A stretch of DNA of 64,000 bases from an uncultured Sphingopyxis sp. (lineage in GTDB: Bacteria > Pseudomonadota > Alphaproteobacteria > Sphingomonadales > Sphingomonadaceae): NCBI GenBank assembly GCA_937873425.1, contig CALMYE010000139.1, positions 1-64,000 on the forward strand, written 5' to 3'. Below are positions 42,716 through 55,781 of this stretch, one piece after another; positions within the stretch are counted from its first letter, which is position 1, and each line of letters opens with the position of its first letter. The translations under genes and the position numbers were made by a program. The notes below the pieces were generated by a model. That model was given only the letters and a program-made list of their open reading frames with translations. It was not told where the DNA came from and ran no database searches.

Positions 42716-43516
42716 TCAGTCGTCGATCGAGAAGGCGGCCGACAGTTCGAAGCGCGAGCCCGGATGCGTCAGCCATGCGTGGCTGACGAGCCGCGAGTGG
42801 CTCCCGGTCCGACGGGTCATCCGCAGTACCGGTTCGCCATCCGACAGGCCCAACATGCTGTGAGTCTGCGCGTCGGGCACTTCGGCGCGAACGCGATGCT
42901 CGACCCGCTCCAACGGTGCCGTGCGCGTCAGATATTCGTTCGGCGTCATTTGCGTGAAGTCGATCTTGCCATAGTCGGGCGCGGCCGACGCCAGCACGAA
43001 ACGCTCCTCGAGCTGAATCGGGAACTCGGCTTCGTGATGCACGATGATCGAGTGGAACAACTTCGTGCCGACCGGAACCTGAAGAAGGGCCGCGGTTTCA
43101 GCGTTTGCCCGTATCTCGTCATTCTGGACAACGCGGGCGCGATAGACATGGCCGCGATCGCGGATTTCCTCGGCGATATTCCGTATTTCGATCATCTGGC
43201 CGATCGGCTTCGGTTCCGCGACGAAAGAACCGCTGCCAGCCCGGCGGACGAGGACACCCGCGGCCTGAAGCTCGCGAAGCGCCCGGTTCGCGGTCATTCG
43301 CGAGACATCGAATTGCTCGACGAGTTCGGCCTCGGATGGCACGCGATCGCCCGGTTTCAGTTGACCGTCGCGCACGGCATCGCAAATGCTCTGCTTGATT
43401 GCGGCATAGCGGCGGGGAGGCTGGTTCTCCTTCTCATCGGGGCTGGGGCGCCGCGCCGGTGTGGACTGGTTTGAAGGCCGGGACCCGTTGCCCGAGGTGC
43501 GAGAGGGAAAATCCAT
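42716..43516 (-). CDS. HutC-family (GntR) transcriptional repressor
   Basis: This protein of 266 residues or so has an N-terminal winged helix (RYAAIKQSICDAVRDGQLKPG, VPSEAELVEQFDVSRMTANRAL, RELQAAGVLVRRAGSGSFVA) and a UTRA effector domain (RNIAEEIRDRGHVYRARVV onward). It is close to histidine-utilisation repressors, but no hut genes are present here. The ATG right after the operator-like dyad is preferred over a TTG 12 codons upstream that would place the dyad inside the gene. It ends 11 bases from the TonB/PepSY operon, which carries the matching operator. Confidence 0.88.
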   Translation of the reverse strand: MDFPSRTSGNGSRPSNQSTPARRPSPDEKENQPPRRYAAIKQSICDAVRDGQLKPGDRVPSEAELVEQFDVSRMTANRALRELQAAGVLVRRAGSGSFVAEPKPIGQMIEIRNIAEEIRDRGHVYRARVVQNDEIRANAETAALLQVPVGTKLFHSIIVHHEAEFPIQLEERFVLASAAPDYGKIDFTQMTPNEYLTRTAPLERVEHRVRAEVPDAQTHSMLGLSDGEPVLRMTRRTGSHSRLVSHAWLTHPGSRFELSAAFSIDD

Positions 43517-43518
43517 AA

Positions 43519-43532
43519 CCCGTCTATACAGG
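43519..43532 (-). promoter_or_regulatory. HutC-type operator at its own gene start
   Basis: On the minus strand CCTGTATAGACGGG overlaps the region just before the ATG at 43516. It matches the known enterobacterial hut operator form (CTTGTATAGACAAG) in its core, consistent with autorepression. Confidence 0.55.
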
Positions 43533-43609
43533 TTGGCCTCGGTCTTTTCCAAGCGTTCGGAAATAAAAATTGCGCGACGCCGGATAGCGGAAGGTTTGCA
43601 ACGAGGCGG

Positions 43610-44365
43610 CTAGGCTCCGGGTAGTTTGGCGAGCTCGGCGGGCGTGATGACCGGCTCTTTCCGATCCTTCCGTTCCGAATAGCGATCGACGAGCTGGTCG
43701 GCATGGACGCGCGTGAGCACGGTGAATCGCACCAGTTCCTCGGCGACATCGACGATGCGATCATAATAGCTCGACCGGATCATGCGCCCCGATTCGTCGA
43801 ATTCCTGATAGGCTTTGGCGACGCTCGACTGGTTGGGAATGGTGATCATCCGCATCCAGCGGCCGAGGATGCGCAGCGTGTTGACGCTGTTGAACGATTG
43901 CGATCCTGCCGACACCTGCATCACCGCGAGGGTCCGGCCCTGCGTGGGACGAAGACCCTTATAGGCGAGGGGAAGATGATCGACCTGCGCCTTCATGATG
44001 CCGGTGATCTGGCCATGGCGCTCGGGGCTGCACCAGACCTGGCCTTCGGACCAGATCGAATGCTGTCTGAGTTCCTCGACCGCGGGATGATCGTCGTCGG
44101 CGACCTGATCGGGAAGCGGGAGATCGGACGGGTCGAAGATGCGCGTCTCGCAGCCGAAGAGCCGGAGCAGGCGCGCCGTCTCTTCCACGACGAGCCGCGA
44201 GTAGGACCTTTCTCGCAAGCTTCCGTAAAGGAGGAGGATGCGCGGGGCAGGATCGAGCGGCCCGAGGCCGAGCGCGGGCCGCGCGTGAAGATATTCGGGG
44301 CTGAGCGCGGGAAGATGATCGGGATCGCCAAGCGTGCGCAGGCGACCGTAGGTTTGTACTGTCAT
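43610..44365 (-). CDS. arsH: ArsH NADPH-dependent FMN oxidoreductase
   Basis: This 251-residue flavodoxin-fold protein has the FMN phosphate loop [10 protein letters not shown] (about 49-58), the ArsH middle region ([22 protein letters not shown]) and the dinucleotide-binding stretch [20 protein letters not shown]. ArsH oxidises trivalent organoarsenicals to less toxic pentavalent forms and can reduce quinones and metals. It is the last gene of the ars operon, 5 bases after acr3. Its length and motifs are complete. Confidence 0.94.
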   Translation of the reverse strand: MTVQTYGRLRTLGDPDHLPALSPEYLHARPALGLGPLDPAPRILLLYGSLRERSYSRLVVEETARLLRLFGCETRIFDPSDLPLPDQVADDDHPAVEELRQHSIWSEGQVWCSPERHGQITGIMKAQVDHLPLAYKGLRPTQGRTLAVMQVSAGSQSFNSVNTLRILGRWMRMITIPNQSSVAKAYQEFDESGRMIRSSYYDRIVDVAEELVRFTVLTRVHADQLVDRYSERKDRKEPVITPAELAKLPGA

Positions 44366-44370
44366 GTTAC

Positions 44371-45438
44371 TCAGACTTTTGAAGGAACGGTTGCGGGAAA
44401 CCAGCGGCGGCCGAGGCGGAATGCAACGCCGACGAGCAGAATGAGGACGGGAACCTCGACGAGCGGGCCGATCACGGCGGCAAAGGCCACCGGCGAGGCG
44501 AGACCAAAGGCGGCGATGGCGACAGCGATCGCAAGTTCGAAATTATTGCCCGCGGCGGTGAAGGCGACCGCGGTCGTGCGCGGATAATCGGCTTCGATAA
44601 GCTTGCCCATCCAGAAGCTGATGAGGAACTGCACCACGAAATAGATGGTGAGCGGGATGGCAATCCGGACGACGTCGCCGGGAATGGTGACGATCTCGCC
44701 GCCCTTGAGGCTGAACATCGCGACGATGGTGAAGAGCAGCGCGACGAGCGTGATTGGACCGATCTTCGGTAGGAAGCGTGCCTCGTACCACTCGTCTCCC
44801 TTGGCGCGCGCGAGAAATCGCCGCGTGAGGTATCCGGCTAGGAACGGGATGCCGAGATAGATGAGAACCGCCTCGGCAATCGTCCAGAAACTCACGTCGA
44901 TCACGCTGCCCTCGAGGCCGAAGAGCGGCGGCAGCACGGCGAGGAAGAACCAGGCGTAAACGCTGAAGAAGAGGATCTGGAAGATCGAGTTGAAGGCGAC
45001 GAGCGCGGCGACATATTGATTGTCGCCTTTCGCGAGCTGGTTCCAGATGATCACCATCGCGATGCAGCGCGCGAGGCCGATCAGGATCAGGCCCGTCATA
45101 TATTCGGGCTTGTCCGATAGAAAGAGGACCGCGAGCGCGAACATCAGCGCCGGTCCGATGATCCAGTTCTGGATGAGCGAAATCGCAAGGACGCGCTTGT
45201 CCTCGAACACGCGCGGGAGCTCGTTGTAGCGCACGCGCGCGAGCGGAGGGTACATCATCAGGATCAGGCCAATCGCGATCGGGATATTCGTCGTCCCGAT
45301 CGAAATCGCGTCGATAGCGGCGGGAAGTCCCTTGAAAAGCGATCCGAGTGCGACGCCGAAGGCCATCGCGAGAAAGATCCAGAGGGTCAGATAGCGGTCG
45401 AGGAACGACAGGCGTTCCTGCTTCGCGGCAGAGGACAT
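44371..45438 (-). CDS. acr3: ACR3-family arsenite efflux permease
   Basis: This 355-residue inner-membrane protein has ten predicted helices. It carries the conserved Cys in [19 protein letters not shown], required for As(III) transport in this family, and the later motif [19 protein letters not shown]. It expels arsenite using membrane potential. The ATG following GAGGAGAGCATC is used rather than a longer frame that runs into arsC. It lies between arsC and arsH. Confidence 0.95.
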   Translation of the reverse strand: MSSAAKQERLSFLDRYLTLWIFLAMAFGVALGSLFKGLPAAIDAISIGTTNIPIAIGLILMMYPPLARVRYNELPRVFEDKRVLAISLIQNWIIGPALMFALAVLFLSDKPEYMTGLILIGLARCIAMVIIWNQLAKGDNQYVAALVAFNSIFQILFFSVYAWFFLAVLPPLFGLEGSVIDVSFWTIAEAVLIYLGIPFLAGYLTRRFLARAKGDEWYEARFLPKIGPITLVALLFTIVAMFSLKGGEIVTIPGDVVRIAIPLTIYFVVQFLISFWMGKLIEADYPRTTAVAFTAAGNNFELAIAVAIAAFGLASPVAFAAVIGPLVEVPVLILLVGVAFRLGRRWFPATVPSKV

Positions 45439-45448
45439 GATGCTCTCC

Positions 45449-45877
45449 TCAGGCCTGGACGCGATGGCCGTCGGCGTCGACGACCTGTTCGCCATCCTCC
45501 TTGGCGAAGGCGCCGAGCTGCGGCGCGGGAAGAATATCGAGCACAGCCTCGGACGGGCGGCAGAGCCTGACCCCCAGCGGTGATACGACAAGCGGGCGGT
45601 TGATGAGGATGGGATGCGCCATCATCGCATCGACGAGTTCGCTATCGCCGAGGCCGGGGTCGCCGAGGCCGCGGTCCGCATAAGGCGTGCCTTTTTCGCG
45701 AAGCAGGTCGCGTGGCGCGATGCCCGCGCGTTCGATCAGCTGTTCGAGCAAGGCTCGCGACGGCGGGGTCTTCAAATATTCGACGACGTGCGGTTCGATC
45801 CCGGCATTCCGGATCAGCGCGAGCGTGTTGCGCGAGGTGCCGCAGTCGGGATTGTGGTAGATGACGATGTCGGTCAC
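45449..45877 (-). CDS. arsC: ArsC arsenate reductase, glutaredoxin-coupled type
   Basis: This 142-residue cytoplasmic enzyme starts at GTG with AAGGAA upstream. The active-site loop [15 protein letters not shown] carries catalytic Cys12, and the later conserved segment [21 protein letters not shown] holds the arginines that bind arsenate. It reduces As(V) to As(III) with glutathione and glutaredoxin, supplying the ACR3 pump encoded 10 bases downstream. Confidence 0.95.
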   Translation of the reverse strand: MTDIVIYHNPDCGTSRNTLALIRNAGIEPHVVEYLKTPPSRALLEQLIERAGIAPRDLLREKGTPYADRGLGDPGLGDSELVDAMMAHPILINRPLVVSPLGVRLCRPSEAVLDILPAPQLGAFAKEDGEQVVDADGHRVQA

Positions 45878-45890
45878 GCGGCTGGTTCCT

Positions 45891-46220
45891 TCAGCAGCAG
45901 GTGAGTTCGGCAAGCAGCGGCTCGCATAGCTCGGGGCGGCCTTGGCAACAGTCCTTCGCAAGGAAGAGCATCAGTTCGCGGAGCGTGTCGATATCGGCTC
46001 GCTGTATCTGCTGCCGCCCAAGCTTCTCGGACTTTACGAGACCGGCTTTGGCGAGCACGGCGAGATGCGTCGAGAAGGTGCTCTGCGTGAGACCCGATGC
46101 GTCAACAAGCTCCCCGGTCGACAGGCCTTCCGGCTCATGCCGGACGAGCAAACGGAAGGCCTCGAGACGCGTCGGATGAGCGAGGGCGGCGAGAGCGGGA
46201 AGCGCGGTGTCAACGTTCAT
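45891..46220 (-). CDS. arsR: ArsR-family arsenic-responsive repressor
   Basis: This 109-residue winged-helix repressor has a DNA-recognition helix (SGLTQSTFSTHLAVLAKAG). The metalloid site is not the classic alpha-3 ELCVCDL; instead cysteines cluster at the C-terminus (C91, C92, C99, C108, C109), as in the group with C-terminal As(III) sites described for Acidithiobacillus ArsR. It is first in the arsR-arsC-acr3-arsH operon, and an operator lies directly upstream. Confidence 0.94.
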   Translation of the reverse strand: MNVDTALPALAALAHPTRLEAFRLLVRHEPEGLSTGELVDASGLTQSTFSTHLAVLAKAGLVKSEKLGRQQIQRADIDTLRELMLFLAKDCCQGRPELCEPLLAELTCC

Positions 46221-46221
46221 G

Positions 46222-46255
46222 CATCGGAATTATCCGATGTGTTTCATTCTGTCAA
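46222..46255 (-). promoter_or_regulatory. ars operon promoter with ArsR operator
   Basis: On the minus strand a perfect TTGACA (46255-46250) is followed after 15 bases by GATAAT (46234-46229). The latter lies inside a perfect 6-bp inverted repeat CATCGG, 6 bases, CCGATG (46222-46239), which abuts the arsR start. ArsR bound there would cover the -10. Confidence 0.65.
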
Positions 46256-46260
46256 ATCGC

Positions 46261-46276
46261 ATCGGGAAAACCCGAT
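46261..46276. repeat. Hairpin at the end of the second CDF gene
   Basis: ATCGGG, AAAA, CCCGAT forms a perfect 6-bp stem that touches the CDF stop codon and lies upstream of the ars promoter. It may be a terminator or a second ArsR-like site, since its arm resembles the ArsR operator arm CATCGG. Confidence 0.35.
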
Positions 46277-46872
46277 TAGACGGGCGACTTCTTAGTCTCG
46301 GCGCGAGCATCGCGAAGAATTTCGATCCCGCCCTTGATCGCGATCAGCGCGGTCGCAAATCCAACCAGAAGGTCTGGCCAATTCGTGCCGAGCCACCAGA
46401 CAAGGACACCCGCGATCAGGATGCCGCCGTTCGAGATGAAGTCGTTGTAGCTGAAGGTTGTCGCGGCTCTGAGGTTGACGTCCGGATCCTGAATGCGTTG
46501 CAAGAGCTTCAGGCAAGCATAGTTCGCCACCGCAGCGACCGCCGACATGATCATCATCGTCGGACCGATCGGTTCGCTGCCTTCGAAATAGCGGCGTCCC
46601 ACATCGAACAGGACGCCGGCCGCGAAGACCAGCAGCATGACGCCCGATGCCGTGGCAGCACGGGTTTTCCATTTCAGGCCGTGGCTGAGCGCAACGAGGC
46701 TCAAGGCATAGACCGCGGCGTCGGACAGATTGTCGAGCCCATTGGCGATGAGCGCGCTTGAATCACCGAGCCCGCCCGTCACGAGGAAGGCGATCGCGAT
46801 AGCCGCGTTCAGGACGAGAACGATCTGGAGCGTTCGCTTTTCGCGTTCGCTCCCGGATGCTTTTTCATTCAT
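46276..46872 (-). CDS. CDF-family cation transporter, short form (second)
   Basis: This 198-residue inner-membrane protein has about six helices. Metal-site residues lie in helix II (SSALIANGLDNLSDAAVYAL) and in the paired helix (FSYNDFISNGGILIAG). The C-terminal cytoplasmic domain is missing, as in the CDF at 9.2 kb. The ATG after GGAGGAG is used. It lies upstream of arsR on the same strand and just beyond the terminator of the czc operon to its right, so it is probably its own unit or read with ars. Confidence 0.88.
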   Translation of the reverse strand: MNEKASGSEREKRTLQIVLVLNAAIAIAFLVTGGLGDSSALIANGLDNLSDAAVYALSLVALSHGLKWKTRAATASGVMLLVFAAGVLFDVGRRYFEGSEPIGPTMMIMSAVAAVANYACLKLLQRIQDPDVNLRAATTFSYNDFISNGGILIAGVLVWWLGTNWPDLLVGFATALIAIKGGIEILRDARAETKKSPV

Positions 46873-46900
46873 TGCAAGCTCCTCCATCCTCACCATCCCT

Positions 46901-46931
46901 AAAAGGAGGCGGAACCCGCTTGGGTTCCGCC
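46901..46931 (-). terminator. Rho-independent terminator of the leftward czc operon at 47-53 kb
   Basis: GGCGGAACCC, 4-base loop, then its exact complement (46908-46931) gives a 10-bp GC-rich stem. On the minus strand it is followed by CCTTTTAG. It lies 58 bases after the czcA stop and upstream of the CDF start. Confidence 0.75.
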
Positions 46932-46989
46932 CCAGTCAGCACTCCCGGTTGCCGCCGACAGGGGGGAATGGCAGCCATCCGGGAGGGTC

Positions 46990-51427
<4,438 letters not shown>

Positions 51428-51431
<4 letters not shown>

Positions 51432-52663
51432 GGAATATTCTCCGCAAGGGGGGCCGCATCGAAGCGGCCGGTCAGGCGATCGATCTCCGCGAGCAAATCG
51501 CGGAAGCGCGTCATGGCCTCGGCCCACTGACCCTGGATCTGGATGATGACGTCGGCGGCATCCTGTACGTCGGCGAACAGGAACCCGCCGCGGGCATAGC
51601 CTTCGCGCACCTGGCCGAGCGTCTTCACCGCCTTGGGATAGACGTCGTTCATGATGCCCTCGGCCCGGACGCGTGCGGCGTCGGCGTCGGCGCGCAGCGA
51701 CGCGAGGCGCCGCAGCCGCTCGAGCCGGCTCGCTTCGGATTGGAACTCGAGCTGCCGCCGTTCGGCCTGCGCCCGGGCGATATTGCCCTGGTTGCGGTCG
51801 AACCGTCCGAGCGGGATGGAGATGCCGCCGAGAACGGCGACATCGTTGGTCTCGCGAAGGAAGCGGGTGCCGCCCGAGACCGTATAGTCCTGGTGCGCGC
51901 GGCTTTGCTCGACGACGACCTGCGCGCGGGCCCGGTCGACGGCGGCGTCGAAGACCGCCGCGTCGGCTTCGGCAAGCGGCGGATCGCGCGGATCGGGTTT
52001 CTCGATCCCCTCGGCGATAACGAGGCTGTCAGGCGTGCCGCCCCAGAAGGAGGTGAGCAACGCGCGTGCGGATTGCCGCTTCGCCTGGGCTTCCTTCAGG
52101 GCCAGCTCGGCTTCGAGAATGCGGGCATCGGCGCGCGTCTCGACGAAGAGCGGATCCTTGTAGCCGCGCACGCGCCGGATCGCTTCGGTCCGCATCTCCT
52201 TTTCGAGTTTGACGCGATCCTCTGCGATCCAGACCATCTGCTCGGCGATCTGGACGTCGATATAGGCGCGCTGCACTTCCTGGGCGATGTCGAGCCGGAC
52301 GAGCCGCCACTGCGCCTCGGCGAGTACGACACCGCGCTCGGCAAGCGCCATCCGTGCCTCGCGCTTGCCCCCGCGTTCGAGCGGCTGCGAATAGGTGACG
52401 GTGAGTTCCGATTGCCGGAACAGGCCATAGCCGCCCGTTCCGACGCCATTTTCCATGTCGACCGACACGGTCGGATTGGGACGGACGCGGGCTTGCAGCT
52501 GGTCGGCGCGCGCGGCGTCGACCCCCGCTTCGCCGGCTCTAAGCTCGGGCGATGCAGCGATGGCCCGCTCGACCGCCTGGTTGAGCGTTAGCGGCTGGGC
52601 CCAAACGGACCCCGCCAGCAGCGCAGCCCCGGCCAACAGGGCGGCGCGCATATGGATATGCAT
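51428..52663 (-). CDS. czcC: CzcC-family outer-membrane efflux channel (second Czc system)
   Basis: This 411-residue TolC-like channel has a signal peptide (SVWA-QP), the strand signature RPNPTVSVDMENGVGTGGYG and two coiled-coil repeats. The ATG after GGAGTGATC is used. It is the exit duct for the pump encoded downstream and follows the small His-rich gene by 65 bases. Confidence 0.92.
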
Positions 52664-52728
52664 GAATGATCACTCCTGAACGGTTCGACTGAGCGCAGGC
52701 CGAAAAGGAGCCGCGCGGCAGGCGTCGT

Positions 52729-53067
52729 TCAGGCGAGGGGAGGGTTCAGGGGAGGTGCGAGCGCGCGCGAAGCGAGGCGCGTCGCGGGCAGCGCAAAGTG
52801 CAGGCCGCCGGAAAAACAGGACAGATCGTCATGACCCGAAAGGGCCTGATCGGATGCGACCGGGCAATTATGGTGACTGCCGTGGAGGTCGGCGTCCTGC
52901 TGACCTTTTTGCGTGTCCTTGTCCGACGCATGGCCCGGCTCGACATGGTGCGAAAGATGCGAATCCGTCGCATGGTGCGTCATGCCCGCCATCGCCGGCG
53001 CAGCATTGTGGAGCCCGCTGAGCAGCAGGATGAACACAAGCAACAGGCGAAGGGGAGCGCCGGACAT
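52729..53067 (-). CDS. Small secreted His-rich protein heading the second czc operon
   Basis: This 112-residue protein has a signal peptide (LLLVFILLLSGLHNAAPAMA), about a dozen His in the middle (MTHHATDSHLSHHVEPGH; HGSHHNCPVASDQ), and the C-terminal tail APPLNPPLA. It is paralogous to the product at 6507: both have the C-x-V/I-ASDQ patch and the PPL-x-PPLA end. It lies 49 bases after the DUF3703 gene and before czcC. It is likely a periplasmic Zn/Cd/Co ligand; the function is unproven. Confidence 0.75.
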   Translation of the reverse strand: MSGAPLRLLLVFILLLSGLHNAAPAMAGMTHHATDSHLSHHVEPGHASDKDTQKGQQDADLHGSHHNCPVASDQALSGHDDLSCFSGGLHFALPATRLASRALAPPLNPPLA

Positions 53068-53116
53068 GGTCGCGCCCCTAACAGCGAATGCCCTGTTCCG
53101 GAAGTCCAAAACCGGA

Positions 53117-53521
53117 TCAATCGGTTCGCGCAGCGCCGCTCTCCCTCGATCGGGCCGCTTCGATCAGCGCTTCCAGGGCGTTCGGCATTGGCATCGGCTC
53201 GAAGGCGCTCACCCGCGCGCGGCCATTGTTGCCCGCGGGGAGGCGACCGGTCAGCGAACCGAGCGGGACGAGCAGGAACCGCATCGCCTGACCGGCAGCT
53301 TCACGGGCATCGCCGAGCTCGATCGCATAGCGAAGCATGTGCCAGTGGGAGGCGAGATGCGCGCCCATATAGGGCTGGCTCAATATATGTTCCCATTCCA
53401 GCGCCTGCCACGCAGCGGCTTCATCTCCGATTCGGCGTGATTCGCAAAACAGGCGATATTGATCGCGCAGCAGCGGCTCGATGACGGCCATGCTCACGGG
53501 ATTTACTGTCGGCGGCACCAT
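53117..53521 (-). CDS. DUF3703 family protein
   Basis: This 134-residue soluble, mostly helical protein has the conserved pieces WQALEWEHILSQPYMGAHLASHW and LVPLGSLTGRLPAGNNGRAR. The ATG with GGGGGAATGG upstream is used; an ATG two codons earlier sits on that site. DUF3703 genes are typically found next to czc operons. Function is unknown. It is first in the leftward operon and lies directly downstream of a MerR-type operator. The frameshifted copy at 6836 is its paralogue. Confidence 0.85.
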   Translation of the reverse strand: MVPPTVNPVSMAVIEPLLRDQYRLFCESRRIGDEAAAWQALEWEHILSQPYMGAHLASHWHMLRYAIELGDAREAAGQAMRFLLVPLGSLTGRLPAGNNGRARVSAFEPMPMPNALEALIEAARSRESGAARTD

Positions 53522-53557
53522 GTCCATTCCCCCTTTTTGTGCAGGGCAGGCTTTTGC

Positions 53558-53581
53558 ACCCTGTAGTAGATACAGGGTCAA
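53558..53581 (-). promoter_or_regulatory. MerR/CadR-type operator of the second czc operon
   Basis: A perfect 8-bp dyad, ACCCTGTA, 5 bases, TACAGGGT (53558-53578), overlaps TTGACC (minus strand 53581-53576). This resembles the CadR operator of Pseudomonas putida. It lies 36 bases before the DUF3703 start. No good -10 is seen at 19-20 bases (CAAAAG). No merR gene is adjacent. Confidence 0.65.
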
Positions 53582-53659
53582 GCCCTGATGTTCCGGCGGG
53601 ACGCTGTGCCGCTCGGCTTCCGATTTACGCCCTCGTCTCACGGGAAGCATATCGCTCGA

Positions 53660-53887
53660 ATGTCGTCCCGAACAAAGGAGGCGGCAGCCAATAGCGAAAC
53701 GATAGAAATAACAGCAAAAGACAATCGTAGAATTATTGTGCTTAACGCGCGATTGTTCGGCGGATATCCTGTTTCTTTAGACGCTTCTGCAACTATAGAG
53801 GGGCAAGATGCACTGCTCCCTTACCTCCATGAGATAATATTACGGAGCCGGTTCGGGGGTTCGAAGAGTGCCGCCGAAGTTGATTGA
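53660..53887 (+). CDS. Possible small low-GC hypothetical protein
   Basis: A 75-codon frame in conspicuously AT-richer DNA has the protein-like sequence SETIEITAKDNRRIIVLNAR, LFGGYPVSLDA, LLPYLHEIILRSRFG. Codon use differs from all neighbours (many A/T third positions), suggesting foreign origin. A start further upstream at 53588 is possible but would overlap the MerR operator region. It lies between two divergent czc operons. No family was recognised. Confidence 0.4.
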   Translation: MSSRTKEAAANSETIEITAKDNRRIIVLNARLFGGYPVSLDASATIEGQDALLPYLHEIILRSRFGGSKSAAEVD

Positions 53888-53936
53888 AAATCTTCTACTT
53901 TTCACCGCGCCGTTTCGATGCTAGGGGCCGGTTTCA

Positions 53937-54299
53937 ATGCGACGGGTGATCCTCTTCCTCCTGACCCTTCTCCTTGCATCCGGAACGGTTGCGGGGTCGC
54001 TCGCACATGCGACCGAGGATCGGGCCGAAGCGAGCCTTTTTGTCGCGGCGATCGAGGCCGGCTGCGTTTCCGCACCGGCGATCGAAAGCGCCGAAGTCGA
54101 CAAGAAAAAATCCTCTCCCGGCGAAAAACAGCAGGTGCCAGCCGCCGCTCATGGTTGCCATGGTCACCATTCGGGCGTCCCGGCGGAAACGCTGTCGGCA
54201 GCGACCGAAACCCCTGCTCCTGAAGCGCACACGCGCATCCTGACGGCCGCCTTGCCGCCCGTCGCCTATATCGGGACGTTCCGCCCTCCAATCGCCTGA
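53937..54299 (+). CDS. Small secreted Cys/His protein heading the third czc operon
   Basis: This 120-residue protein has a signal peptide (LLTLLLASGTVAGSLAHA-TE), one Cys in the middle, a ligand patch HGCHGHHSG and the C-terminal tail TFRPPIA. It recalls the PPLA-tailed proteins at 6507 and 52729 and fills the same position before czcC. The ATG has an AGGGG site. Function is probably periplasmic metal binding; it is unproven. Confidence 0.7.
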   Translation: MRRVILFLLTLLLASGTVAGSLAHATEDRAEASLFVAAIEAGCVSAPAIESAEVDKKKSSPGEKQQVPAAAHGCHGHHSGVPAETLSAATETPAPEAHTRILTAALPPVAYIGTFRPPIA

Positions 54300-54364
54300 C
54301 GCTTTAGGTCTGCGCGCGCCCTTCGCGTGCGCTTCTCCCTGGAAACGTCAGGAGTCTCTTTTTC

Positions 54365-55672
54365 ATGAAATCCATAGTTGTCGCCGCGAGTCTCGTGGCG
54401 CTCGTTGCAGGCGCAAATTCCGCGCCCGCCGCTGCCCAGTCGGCAGCGACGGAGCTGGTGGGACCGCCTTCTTCCGCAGGCGAGGCCGTGCGTACCGGCC
54501 CGCTTCCCGCTCGATTGTCCCTCGCACAGGCGATGGAGGAAGCCGACGCCCGATCGCCGCGCGTGGTTGCCGCCGAAGCCGAAGTGGAGGCCGCGCGCGG
54601 TCGCCAGCGTCAGGCGGGCTATCGCTACAATCCGACGCTCAATGTCGATGTCGAGAATTTCGCAGGCACCGGCCCCTATTCGGGCCTGAACGGTCTCGAG
54701 ACGACCGTTTCGGTAAACCAGCGCCTCGATATCGGGGGCCGGCGCCGGGCGCGCATGACGCTCGCCGACGCCGAGTTTCTGGCAGCGAAGTACAGGTTGG
54801 AGATTGCACGCGCAGATCTTGCGCTCGATGTCCGCAACCAGTTCGCGACCGCTCTTGCGGCGCGCGATAGCCTCGCGCTCGCACGCGAAAATGAAGCGCG
54901 TGCCCGTGAACTCGTTCGCGTGGCACAGGCCATGGTCGATACCGGCAACGAGCCGCCGCTCCGCGCGTTCCGCGCCAACGCGGCTCTCGTTCAGGCCACC
55001 GCCGAGCTGCGCACGGCCGAGGCCGAAGAAAGAACCGCCCGGCGTTCGCTCGCGGCGCTCCTCGGAAGCTCGGTCCCGCCTGCCGAGTTGATGGAAGGCG
55101 ATATGTGGGTGGCACCGGAGACGGTGGACTCGCTTGCGACGCTCGACGTTCGCTTGGCAGAAACCGAGAAGCTGATTGCCGAAGCGCGGCTCCAGGGGCA
55201 GCGCGCCGATGGCCGGCTCGATCCGTCGGTCGGCTTCGGGGTGCGTCAGCTTCGCGACACCGGCGATCGCGCATTGATCGCCAACGTCTCCGTGCCGCTC
55301 CCCGTCTTCGATCGCAACCGCGGCAACATCTCGGCAGCCAAGTCCGATGTCGCCGCCGCCATTGCGCGGCGCGAGAATGCGGTGGTCAACGCTCAGGCGG
55401 AGATCGCCAATGCGCAGGCCGAACTCGAAGCCGCAGAGGCCCGCCTCGCGGCGCTTGAGGGCAGCGGCATCGAGCAGGCGCGCGAGGGCGTCCGGCTCGC
55501 CGAACTCAGCTACCGCGCCGGCAAGTCCTCGCTCGTCGAATATATCGACGCGCAGCAAGCCTATGCGGCAACGCAGGCCGAGCTGATCGCGGCGCGCCAG
55601 GCCCGGGCCGAAGCCCGCGCCATCCTCTCGCGCCAGGCAGCCGCCGACGGCGATGCGGATCATCAGCCATGA
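54365..55672 (+). CDS. czcC: CzcC-family outer-membrane efflux channel (third Czc system)
   Basis: This 435-residue TolC-like protein has a signal peptide (APAAA-QS), the signature YNPTLNVDVENFAGTGPYSG and the usual duplicated coiled-coil domain. AGGAG lies upstream of the ATG. It heads the rightward czcCBA genes after the small Cys/His protein, with 109 bases before czcB. Confidence 0.92.
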   Translation: MKSIVVAASLVALVAGANSAPAAAQSAATELVGPPSSAGEAVRTGPLPARLSLAQAMEEADARSPRVVAAEAEVEAARGRQRQAGYRYNPTLNVDVENFAGTGPYSGLNGLETTVSVNQRLDIGGRRRARMTLADAEFLAAKYRLEIARADLALDVRNQFATALAARDSLALARENEARARELVRVAQAMVDTGNEPPLRAFRANAALVQATAELRTAEAEERTARRSLAALLGSSVPPAELMEGDMWVAPETVDSLATLDVRLAETEKLIAEARLQGQRADGRLDPSVGFGVRQLRDTGDRALIANVSVPLPVFDRNRGNISAAKSDVAAAIARRENAVVNAQAEIANAQAELEAAEARLAALEGSGIEQAREGVRLAELSYRAGKSSLVEYIDAQQAYAATQAELIAARQARAEARAILSRQAAADGDADHQP

Positions 55673-55781
55673 GCGCGCCGAGCCTTCCAGTGGACGGAGG
55701 CGCCTTCGCCATCGTCCTTCCAAGTCAACAGGGGTGCGCCGCCGGTCGGCGCGCGAACCGCATCAACAGCGGAGATAGAAT

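Noticed and set aside
42716..43516. Assigning the HutC-type gene to histidine utilisation
   Set aside because: No hutH, hutU, hutI or hutG lies nearby; the matching operator is before a TonB receptor.
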